The notes below the pieces were generated by a model, which worked only from the letters and a program-made list of their open reading frames with translations, made no database searches and was not told where the DNA came from. A stretch of DNA of 5,924 nucleotides from Clostridiales bacterium (GTDB lineage: Bacteria; Bacillota; Clostridia; Christensenellales; Aristaeellaceae): positions 1 to 5,924 of the forward strand of contig DXVG01000120.1 of NCBI GenBank assembly GCA_019409045.1, in the 5' to 3' direction. Of this stretch, positions 1 through 5,000 are shown piece by piece; positions within the stretch are counted from its first letter, which is position 1; each line of letters opens with the position of its first letter. The position numbers were made by a program, and so were the translations under genes.

Positions 1-62
1 ACTTCCGCTTGTTTTCTTTCGGAAGTGATTTTTGCGTTTGGGGGCTTTGTCAGCGGCCTGAG
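1..62 (+). repeat. Right end of a second copy of the intergenic palindromic repeat (cut by window edge)
   Basis: Bases 1-62 match 1197-1258 at 57 of 62 positions (mismatches at 18, 23, 53, 56 and 57), in the same orientation. Visible parts are the 3' half of the A/T-flanked stem-loop (ACTTCC at 1-6 pairs with GGAAGT at 21-26), the G-tract and the terminal inverted repeat with TTTGTCA. One difference lies in the stem: A23 here makes an A-U pair with T4, where the other copy has a G-U wobble, so pairing is kept. Homology ends at about base 62, just before an unrelated hairpin begins at 64. The rest of this copy lies left of the window. It is non-coding as far as can be judged. Confidence 0.85.
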
Positions 63-63
63 C

Positions 64-95
64 GCGAGAGGGCAGTTGCCCTCTCGCATATTTTT
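64..95 (+). terminator. Intrinsic terminator reading rightward
   Basis: A perfect 10-bp stem (64-73 with 78-87) has a four-base loop and is followed on the plus strand by ATATTTTT. On the minus strand no T-run follows the stem, so it works best for a plus-strand transcript arriving from left of the window, convergent with zupT. It directly abuts the end of the repeat copy at 1-62. Confidence 0.7.
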
Positions 96-103
96 CCGCA
101 TCC

Positions 104-131
104 CGGCGCGGCTCCCTGCCGCGCCGCTTTT
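104..131 (+). terminator. GC-rich hairpin, possible second rightward terminator
   Basis: A perfect 9-bp all-GC stem (104-112 with 118-126) has a five-base loop and is followed on the plus strand by CTTTT. It lies five bases beyond the zupT stop. On the zupT transcript it has no U-tract, so there it would act only as a 3'-end stabiliser or weak terminator. The short T-run makes the terminator call tentative. Confidence 0.45.
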
Positions 132-136
132 GCGCC

Positions 137-940
137 TCAGCCAAACAGCAGGAGGCTCACGGCCATCACCGCCATGCCCGCGATCATGCCGTAGACGGAC
201 AGGTGCGCGTTTCCATACGCGCGCGCGGCGGGCAGGAGCTCGTCGATGGAGATAAACACCATCACGCCCGCCACCAGCGCGAGCGTCGCGCCCAGCATGG
301 CCTGGCTCATCACAGGCGCGAGCAGCAGGTAGCCCACCACCGCGCCCAGCGGCTCCGCCAGCCCGGACACAAACGAATACCAAAACGCCCTGCGCCGCGA
401 GCCGGTGGCGTGGTAGATGGGCACCGACACGGCGATGCCCTCGGGGATGTTGTGCAGCGCGATGGCCGCCACCACCGGCAGCGCCACGTTGGGCGCCTGC
501 AGCGCCGACACGAACGTCGCAAGCCCCTCCGGAAAGTTGTGCACCGCCAGCGCCAGCGCGGTCAGCACGCCCGTGCGCATCAGCGCGCGCGGCTCGGCCT
601 CGCCCTCCTCCGCGGCGCGCGCCTCGTGCGGGTTCTCCTCCGAGGGGATCAGCCGGTCGATCACCGCAATGAGCAGTATGCCGCCGAAAAACGCGCCCAC
701 CGCGGCCCACGCGCCGCCGCGCGCGCCCAGCTGCGCCTCCAGCGACGCGCGCGCCGTGGAGAGCAGCTCCACCATGGACACATACACCATCACGCCCGCG
801 GAAAAGCCGAGGCTGGCGGAGAGAAACGCGCGGTTTGCGCGCCGCGCCAGCAGCGCCAGCAGGCTCCCCACGCCCGTGCTCAGCCCGGCGGCCAGCGTGA
901 GGCAGAAGGCCGCAAAGAGCTGGTCGATGGTCGGTTGCAT
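137..940 (-). CDS. zupT: ZIP-family divalent metal transporter, ZupT-like
   Basis: This 267-residue membrane protein probably imports zinc, and perhaps iron or manganese, across the cytoplasmic membrane. Its length and motif order match ZupT-type ZIP proteins. HNFPEG (residues 134-139) and HNIPEG (163-168) are the paired metal-site motifs of transmembrane helices 4 and 5, supplying H134, N135, E138, H163, N164 and E167; E196 in SGLAEP is a further likely ligand. Hydrophobic segments lie near 8-32, 40-60, 78-95, 122-147, 152-175, 183-208, 214-235 and 247-266, consistent with eight helices. The loop before helix 4 (about 100-120) is acidic rather than histidine-rich. The ATG at 940 is favoured by GGGAGG six bases upstream. 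The gene has its own promoter and a terminator upstream, so it is probably not part of the sugar operon. The exact metal is inferred from the family only. Confidence 0.92.
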   Translation of the reverse strand: MQPTIDQLFAAFCLTLAAGLSTGVGSLLALLARRANRAFLSASLGFSAGVMVYVSMVELLSTARASLEAQLGARGGAWAAVGAFFGGILLIAVIDRLIPSEENPHEARAAEEGEAEPRALMRTGVLTALALAVHNFPEGLATFVSALQAPNVALPVVAAIALHNIPEGIAVSVPIYHATGSRRRAFWYSFVSGLAEPLGAVVGYLLLAPVMSQAMLGATLALVAGVMVFISIDELLPAARAYGNAHLSVYGMIAGMAVMAVSLLLFG

Positions 941-946
941 GTCCGT

Positions 947-952
947 CCTCCC
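947..952 (-). promoter_or_regulatory. Ribosome binding site of zupT
   Basis: GGGAGG on the minus strand lies six bases before the ATG at 940 and fixes that start. Confidence 0.8.
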
Positions 953-958
953 TGTTTG

Positions 959-972
959 TTAGTTTCGGCTAA
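959..972 (-). promoter_or_regulatory. Candidate operator TTAG-N6-CTAA over the zupT transcription start
   Basis: The inverted repeat TTAG-N6-CTAA sits just downstream of the predicted -10 box, where the transcript should begin. DtxR/MntR/IdeR-type metal repressors bind palindromes with TTAG...CTAA half-sites, and a metal-importer gene is a plausible target. Only four bases per arm pair exactly, so chance is a real alternative. No regulator gene is in the window. Confidence 0.3.
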
Positions 973-975
973 TAT

Positions 976-1004
976 AATTTACCATGCAGAAACCACCCTG
1001 TCAA
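976..1004 (-). promoter_or_regulatory. Predicted sigma-70/sigma-A promoter of zupT
   Basis: On the minus strand a perfect -35 TTGACA (999-1004) is followed after exactly 17 bases by TAAATT (976-981; 4 of 6 match TATAAT), in a locally AT-rich stretch. The start codon is about 35 bases beyond the -10. An overlapping TATATT lies five bases further on, at 22-bp spacing, and is less likely. Confidence 0.65.
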
Positions 1005-1017
1005 CCCCCCGCGCCCC

Positions 1018-1055
1018 AAAAACAGGCTGCCCGCGCGATTTCGGCGCGGGCGGCC
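1018..1055 (-). terminator. Intrinsic terminator on the minus strand, left flanking hairpin of the repeat
   Basis: On the minus strand a 12-bp GC-rich stem (1025-1036 with 1044-1055, one G-U wobble, seven-base loop) runs directly into TGTTTTT. It would end transcripts coming from the sugar transport operon and insulate the zupT promoter, whose -35 lies 14 bases beyond. The stem-loop is nearly identical (30 of 31 bases, one deletion) to 1258-1287 on the other side of the repeat element. Confidence 0.75.
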
Positions 1056-1257
1056 TCAGTATGTTGACAAAGTCAACAGACTGACAGGGCGTTGAGAAAG
1101 CCCGCAAGCCAAGGAAGCGAGCTTGCAAACAAGGTTTCTTACTTAGACGTAAGTGACCGCAGTTTGCAAGCGAAGCTGACGCAGGAAGCAAAAATCACTT
1201 CCGCTTGTTTTCTCTCGGGAGTGATTTTTGCGTTTGGGGGCTTTGTCAACGCTCTGA
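1056..1257. repeat. 202-bp intergenic palindromic repeat element, MITE-like
   Basis: The element begins TCAG and ends CTGA. Its outer 17 bases (1056-1072 and 1241-1257) form an imperfect terminal inverted repeat matching at 14 of 17 positions. Inside are further nested arms: 1085-1107 pairs with 1234-1256 (20 Watson-Crick pairs, one G-U, two G-G mismatches); 1121-1130 pairs with 1162-1171 (10 perfect bp), enclosing a 5-bp hairpin (1138-1142 with 1149-1153); and 1188-1202 pairs with 1217-1231. GTTGAC-AAA-GTCAAC at 1063-1077 is a small hairpin. The right end recurs at 1-62. The element is flanked by 30/31-bp hairpin direct repeats (1025-1055 and 1258-1287). No transposase or credible coding region is present; short open frames run through both strands but look incidental. 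I do not recognise it as a named repeat family. Confidence 0.75.
1188..1231. terminator. Bidirectional terminator-like stem-loop inside the repeat
   Basis: A 15-bp stem (1188-1202 with 1217-1231, one G-U) has a 14-base pyrimidine-rich loop. Its outer arms contain AAAAA on the left and TTTTT on the right, so a U-run closes the hairpin on either strand. The same structure is half visible at 1-32. It may add to termination of the permease transcript, but the A-U pairs at the stem base make its strength uncertain. Confidence 0.5.
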
Positions 1258-1287
1258 GGCTGCCCGCGCGATTCGGCGCGGGCGGCC
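1258..1287. repeat. Right flanking hairpin, direct repeat of 1025-1055
   Basis: This 30-base GC-rich stem-loop (12-bp stem with one wobble, six-base loop) repeats 1025-1055 with a single-base deletion in the loop. Unlike that copy, it lacks a T-run on the minus strand. It lies 33 bases after the permease stop. A smaller hairpin (1288-1293 with 1296-1301) follows immediately toward the permease. The pair may be a long target duplication around the repeat element, or part of the element. Confidence 0.75.
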
Positions 1288-1320
1288 CGCTTTCAAAAGC
1301 GCTGTCTTTCCGCGGGCGTG

Positions 1321-2340
1321 TCAGCGCGCCGCGCTCGCGCGATGCACCTTCGCGCGCACCGCGGGAATGGCGATCTGCACAAACACCGCAAGCAGCAGTA
1401 TGGAGCCCTTGATGGTATCGTTGATGAGGGCGTCCAAGCCGAGCGAGGAGATGATCTTGTCGATGATGGTATAGCTCATCGCGCCAAAGAGCACGCCCAG
1501 CAGCTTGCCCTTGCCGCCGCTCATGCTGATGCCGCCGATGACCACCGCGGCGATGGCGTACATCTCGTTGCTCTGGCCGATGGTGGCGGGGTCGACCGAG
1601 CCGTTCATGGCAAGCCACATAAAGCCGCTCAGGCCGCAGAGCGTGCCGGTGATGGTGTAGACCGACACCTGCGTCCACTCCACGTTGATGCCGGCCAGCC
1701 GCGCGGCCCTTTCGTTGCTGCCCACGGCGTAGACGCTCTTTCCGTACTTTGTGCAGGTGGAGATAAACACCATCAGCACCGTGACGAGTATGAGGATGAC
1801 GCCCGCCATGGGCACCACGCCGAACACCTTGTACTGGCCGAAGGTGTAGATCGAATCAAAGGCGGAGTGCGTTGCGGTCATGTTGTAGATGGAAAGGCCC
1901 ATGGTGCGCAGGTAGTACTGCGCCACGGAGCGGTAGATCAGCATCGTCGCCAGCGTGACGATGAAGGGCGGCATCTTCACCTTGCCGATGAGTATGCCGT
2001 TGAAAAAGCCCAGCGCGCAGCCCACGGCCAGCACGGTCAGAAGCGTGAGGAAGATGGAGTTGCTGGCGTTGAACGCCACCACGCCCAGGCCGCCGATCAT
2101 CGCCAGCATCGAGCCCACGGACAGGTCGATGCCGCCGGTGATGATGACCAGCCCCATGCCGAAGGCCATGATGCCCACCACGGCCGAGTGGCGCAGTATG
2201 TTCATCACACCGCTGAGTGTGGTGGCCCCGGCGTTGATGATGAGATACGCGATGAGTATGAAGGCAAAGATGAGTATAAAGCTGTAATTGCCCAGCGTCT
2301 TGGTCAGGGACTTTTTGCCCCTCTGCGCATGTGCGGTCAT
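1321..2340 (-). CDS. Sugar ABC transporter permease, RbsC-type (CUT2 family)
   Basis: This 339-residue integral membrane protein should form, as a dimer, the channel of the importer encoded with the two upstream genes. Family marks are GGIDLSVGS (69-77), NG-x(8)-PPFIVTLATM (114-133), the cytoplasmic loop AVGSNERAARLAGI (205-218) that contacts the ATPase, and GGISMSGGKG (269-278). Hydrophobic segments lie near 19-36, 50-68, 78-90, 96-119, 126-144, 174-195, 225-245, 260-290 and 311-328. The length is normal for the family. The ATG at 2340 overlaps the ATPase stop as ATGA, so the two are probably translationally coupled; a G-rich stretch (GGAAGGGG) lies about ten bases upstream. It is the last gene of the operon, with hairpins starting about 20 bases beyond its stop. 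The substrate is unknown: ribose, galactose, xylose, inositol and polyol permeases all look alike at this level. Confidence 0.92.
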   Translation of the reverse strand: MTAHAQRGKKSLTKTLGNYSFILIFAFILIAYLIINAGATTLSGVMNILRHSAVVGIMAFGMGLVIITGGIDLSVGSMLAMIGGLGVVAFNASNSIFLTLLTVLAVGCALGFFNGILIGKVKMPPFIVTLATMLIYRSVAQYYLRTMGLSIYNMTATHSAFDSIYTFGQYKVFGVVPMAGVILILVTVLMVFISTCTKYGKSVYAVGSNERAARLAGINVEWTQVSVYTITGTLCGLSGFMWLAMNGSVDPATIGQSNEMYAIAAVVIGGISMSGGKGKLLGVLFGAMSYTIIDKIISSLGLDALINDTIKGSILLLAVFVQIAIPAVRAKVHRASAAR

Positions 2341-3845
2341 TGTCTGCTCGCCCCTTCCACAGCATTGATGGCGTTCGTCGCCGAAAGCATGACGTTCTGT
2401 TCGTTGATCTCCCGGTGCTCGAACACGCTCTGCACATGGCCGTGGTAGAACACCACGCAGCGGTCGGCCACCTTCTGCAGCTCGGGGATCTCCAGCGTGT
2501 TTACGAGTATGGTCTTGCCCGCGCGGGCCAGCGCGAGGATCAGCTTGTAGATCTCCGCCTTCGCGCCCACGTCGATGCCCTGCGTGGGGTTGTCCATCAG
2601 CAGTATGTCCGCGTCGGTGTTGAGCCAGCGCGCGAGGATCACCTTCTGCTGGTTGCCGCCCGAAAGGCTGGTGATGAGGTCCGCGTCGCTGTTGGCCTTG
2701 ATGCTCAAAAGCTCGTGCAGCCGGCCGTAGCGCTGCCTTTCCAGCTTTTTGTGGATAAGCGGCTTTTTGCGCGAGAGCGTGTGCTCGGAGACATAGTTGT
2801 TTTCAAGCAGCGTAAAGTCCGGCAGGATGGAGTTTTCCTTGCGGTTGGCGGCGATCATGGCCACCTTGTTGCGCATGGCGCGGTGGATGTTGTTTTTCTC
2901 CATCGCCTTGCCCTCCACCCGCAGCGTCCCGCCCGTCGCGGGCAAGACGCCGAAGATGGTCTGCATAAGCTCGCTCACGCCCGCGCCCTTCAAACCCGTA
3001 AAGCCGACGACCTCGCCCCGGCGGATGGAGAGGCTCACATCCTCAAAGCCGTGCCCGGAGTAGTGCTCCATCTCCAGGATCGGCTCGCCCAGGTCGCGCG
3101 CGGCGTAAATGTCCGCGTCGGAATAGCTGTCGCCCACCATGAGTTTGGTCACTTCCGTGGGGGTGACGTCGCAGATGTTGCCGCTTTGGATCATGCGGCC
3201 GTTGCGCAGCACCGTAAACCGGTCCGCGATCTCAAAAATCTCCGTCATCTTGTGGGAGATGAAGATGAACGCCTTGCCGCTCTCCCGCAGACGGCGCACG
3301 ATGGAGAACAGGTGCTCGATCTCCTTGTTGTTCAGCGCCGTGGTCGGCTCGTCGAGTATGAGCAGCTTGGCGTTGGCGTGCAGCGCCTTGGCGATCTCCA
3401 GAAGCTGCTTTTTGCTGGTCTCCAGTTCGCTGACGTAGGCGGTGGGGTCGATGTCCACGCCCAGGCTCTCAAACAGCCGGGCGGTCTCGGCGATCATGCG
3501 CTTTTTGTCCAGCGTCTTAAGGCGGGTGAGCCGCTCCTTGCGAAGGAATATGTTCTCATACACCCGCAGGTCGTTAAAGAGGTTGAGCTCCTGATGCACA
3601 AAGGCGATGCCCGCCTGCTCGGAGGCCTGCACCGTGATGTGCTCCATGGGCTTTCCCTCAAAGGTGACCGTCCCCTTGTCGCGGGTGTACACGCCCGCGA
3701 GTATGTTCATCAGCGTGGACTTGCCCGCGCCGTTTTCGCCCAGGAGGGCGTGGACCTCGCCCTGTTCCACGGAAAAATCCACGTTGTCCAGCACGGTAAC
3801 GCCGAAGAACGACTTGGTGATACCGGCCATGCGAAGCATTTCCAT
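2337..3845 (-). CDS. Sugar ABC transporter ATP-binding protein, two-domain RbsA/MglA/XylG type
   Basis: This 502-residue cytoplasmic ATPase has two fused nucleotide-binding domains and energises sugar import. Domain 1 has Walker A GENGAGKST (36-44), Q-loop Q85, Walker B LLILDEP with D165 and E166, and switch H198, but its signature motif is altered to LETSKKQ (141-147). Domain 2 has a degenerate Walker A GLKGAGVSE (284-292, V290 in place of lysine), an intact signature LSGGNQQ (394-400), and Walker B LLMDNP with N419 where the catalytic glutamate normally sits. The start at 3845 is chosen because AAGGGGAG lies five bases upstream, it gives the usual ~500-residue length, and the protein then begins with the usual strand before the domain 1 core. 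The frame stays open to 3944, but that start would overlap the receptor gene and cross a hairpin. The substrate is not determinable from sequence alone. Confidence 0.93.
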   Translation of the reverse strand: MEMLRMAGITKSFFGVTVLDNVDFSVEQGEVHALLGENGAGKSTLMNILAGVYTRDKGTVTFEGKPMEHITVQASEQAGIAFVHQELNLFNDLRVYENIFLRKERLTRLKTLDKKRMIAETARLFESLGVDIDPTAYVSELETSKKQLLEIAKALHANAKLLILDEPTTALNNKEIEHLFSIVRRLRESGKAFIFISHKMTEIFEIADRFTVLRNGRMIQSGNICDVTPTEVTKLMVGDSYSDADIYAARDLGEPILEMEHYSGHGFEDVSLSIRRGEVVGFTGLKGAGVSELMQTIFGVLPATGGTLRVEGKAMEKNNIHRAMRNKVAMIAANRKENSILPDFTLLENNYVSEHTLSRKKPLIHKKLERQRYGRLHELLSIKANSDADLITSLSGGNQQKVILARWLNTDADILLMDNPTQGIDVGAKAEIYKLILALARAGKTILVNTLEIPELQKVADRCVVFYHGHVQSVFEHREINEQNVMLSATNAINAVEGASRQ

Positions 3846-3850
3846 GCGAT

Positions 3851-3858
3851 CTCCCCTT
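3851..3858 (-). promoter_or_regulatory. Ribosome binding site that fixes the ATPase start
   Basis: AAGGGGAG on the minus strand lies five bases before the ATG at 3845. It supports this start over the upstream in-frame ATG at 3944. Confidence 0.7.
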
Positions 3859-3864
3859 GCTTTC

Positions 3865-3906
3865 AAAGGCGCCCGCAGAGGGACTTGCCGGCTCTGCGGG
3901 CGCTTT
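3865..3906 (-). terminator. Intercistronic hairpin between receptor and ATPase genes
   Basis: A perfect 12-bp stem (3869-3880 with 3892-3903) has an 11-base loop and is extended by AAA/TTT across a one-base bulge. It fills most of the 76-base gap after the receptor stop. On the minus strand only three Ts follow the stem, so it is better seen as a leaky terminator or mRNA 3'-end stabiliser than a full stop. Such elements are common after binding-protein genes, where the receptor is needed in excess over the membrane complex. The ATPase ribosome binding site begins six bases after the AAA/TTT extension. Confidence 0.7.
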
Positions 3907-3921
3907 GTACATGCCTTCCGC

Positions 3922-4959
3922 TTATTCGACGGCGACGGCGTCACCGAAGCCCTGGAACTCGTTGACGTTGGTGGCGTCCACGACGTCCACGGCGATGACG
4001 TGATCCTTGGGCACTTCCTCGCCGTTGAGGTGCGCGATCATATCGTCAATGGCGTCCTCGATCATGGCGGGGTCGTAGGTGACGGTGAACAGGTCCGCAA
4101 GGCCGGCGACCTCAGCGGAGTAGTCGCGCTGATGGATGCCCTTGAGCACGGAGTACATCTCGTTCAGGCCGGAGGAGGAGGCGAGGTGCACGCCCGCGTT
4201 GAGGAAGGCGTCCTTCTTCTCGGCGTCGATCTCGGAGGACTGCAGCGCCTCGAGGATGCCCATGCCGATCTCGTCGTCGTGGGTGAAGATCCACTTGTAC
4301 TCGGCGATCTCCTCGACGGTCTTGCTGTCGAGCCACTCGGTGAACAGGCGGCGGCCTTCGCTGCGGCTCCAGCCGGTGTAGGCGGTCATCTCAATGGCGT
4401 CGATCTGCTCCTGGGTCCAGCCGTTCTCCAGCAGCGTGTTGAAGAAGCCGTCGTTGCGCATCTGCGGCACGGAGGAGTTGTCGCCGGGGATGATGAGTAT
4501 CTTGTCGCCGGGGACCATGCCGTCTTCGATGAAGCGCTTGGCGGTCTCGGCGCCGATGCCCTCGTTGTCGCCCTTGACGGAGGCCACGGCCTGCTCGCTC
4601 ACGGAGTCGATGACGCGGTCAAACATCACAAACGGTATGCCGGAGTCGGCCAGGCGGCGCATGGTCACCTCGAGCGTGTTGTCCTGGGGCAGGATGACCA
4701 CGGTGTTGGCGCTCTGGTTCTCGATGATGTCCTCGACCTGGGTGATCTGGTTGGCGGGGTCGGCGGAGGTGATGACCTGCGCGACATAGGTGCCTTCCTC
4801 GTTGATCTCGGCGGCCTTCTGCTCGGCATAGGTCATGACCGCGCCCGTCCAGCCGTGGTCGGCGTTGGGCACGAGGATGGCGATGTCCGTGTCGGCGGCG
4901 AATGCGGCCGCGGAGCAGAGCATCGTCAGGGCAAGGAGCAGGGCAAATACCTTCTTCAT
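3922..4959 (-). CDS. Sugar ABC transporter substrate-binding protein (periplasmic-binding-protein-like, RbsB type)
   Basis: This 345-residue exported receptor captures the transported sugar or polyol and delivers it to the permease. The N-terminus is a signal peptide: MKK, hydrophobic residues 4-20, and a likely signal peptidase I site after AFA (residues 19-21). The mature part fits the two-lobed type 1 binding-protein fold. ILVPNADHGWTGAV (28-41) is the first strand and ligand-facing loop, VVILPQD (87-93) and FVMFDR (110-115) are core strands and loops, ILIIPGDN (154-161) opens lobe 2, and IFTHDDEIGMGILEAL (224-239) matches the conserved hinge and ligand segment. D114, R115 and D228/D229 are the likeliest ligand contacts. 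No lipobox is present: C15 is preceded by TML, not a small residue at -1. The start at 4959 has AGGAGG eight bases upstream. It lies 41 bases after the dehydrogenase stop, so the two are probably co-transcribed. The ligand is unknown. Confidence 0.92.
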   Translation of the reverse strand: MKKVFALLLALTMLCSAAAFAADTDIAILVPNADHGWTGAVMTYAEQKAAEINEEGTYVAQVITSADPANQITQVEDIIENQSANTVVILPQDNTLEVTMRRLADSGIPFVMFDRVIDSVSEQAVASVKGDNEGIGAETAKRFIEDGMVPGDKILIIPGDNSSVPQMRNDGFFNTLLENGWTQEQIDAIEMTAYTGWSRSEGRRLFTEWLDSKTVEEIAEYKWIFTHDDEIGMGILEALQSSEIDAEKKDAFLNAGVHLASSSGLNEMYSVLKGIHQRDYSAEVAGLADLFTVTYDPAMIEDAIDDMIAHLNGEEVPKDHVIAVDVVDATNVNEFQGFGDAVAVE

Positions 4960-4966
4960 TGTGTAA

Positions 4967-4973
4967 CCCTCCT
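4967..4973 (-). promoter_or_regulatory. Strong ribosome binding site of the binding-protein gene
   Basis: AGGAGGG on the minus strand, closely matching the anti-Shine-Dalgarno complement, lies seven bases before the ATG at 4959. A 5-bp hairpin (4981-4985 with 4991-4995) sits between it and the dehydrogenase stop, too weak to call a terminator. Confidence 0.8.
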
Positions 4974-5000
4974 ATATATCTTGGCGTTCAGCCAACAGAA

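Noticed and set aside
1064..1069. TTGACA in the terminal inverted repeat as an outward promoter
   Set aside because: It points into the element, and no -10-like hexamer lies about 17 bases downstream.
203..1084. Plus-strand open frames opposite zupT
   Set aside because: The minus-strand frame encodes a full ZIP protein with both HN(F/I)PEG motifs; the plus-strand frames show only compositional bias.
979..1191. Short open frames on both strands through the repeat element
   Set aside because: They have no ribosome binding site, and the two visible repeat copies differ in ways that fit RNA or DNA pairing rather than protein conservation. Only half of one copy can be compared, so a tiny peptide is not strictly excluded.
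1056..1287. CRISPR array, tRNA or riboswitch in the intergenic region
   Set aside because: There is no series of evenly spaced repeats with unique spacers, no cloverleaf with a T-arm GTTCRA, and no recognised metal-riboswitch core. The structure is explained by nested inverted repeats.
1318..2448. A 376-codon plus-strand open frame opposite the permease
   Set aside because: It is dominated by H, A, D and R, with no motif, and mirrors the permease codons.
3846..3944. N-terminal extension of the ATPase to the in-frame ATG at 3944
   Set aside because: It would overlap the receptor gene by 23 bases, translate through the intercistronic hairpin, and add 33 basic residues atypical of the family. 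The ATG at 3845 has a good ribosome binding site.
2331..3965. A 544-codon open frame on the plus strand opposite the ATPase
   Set aside because: It is antisense to a gene with clear Walker and signature motifs. Its translation is rich in H, R, V and D with no family motif, as expected for the complement of GC-rich coding DNA.
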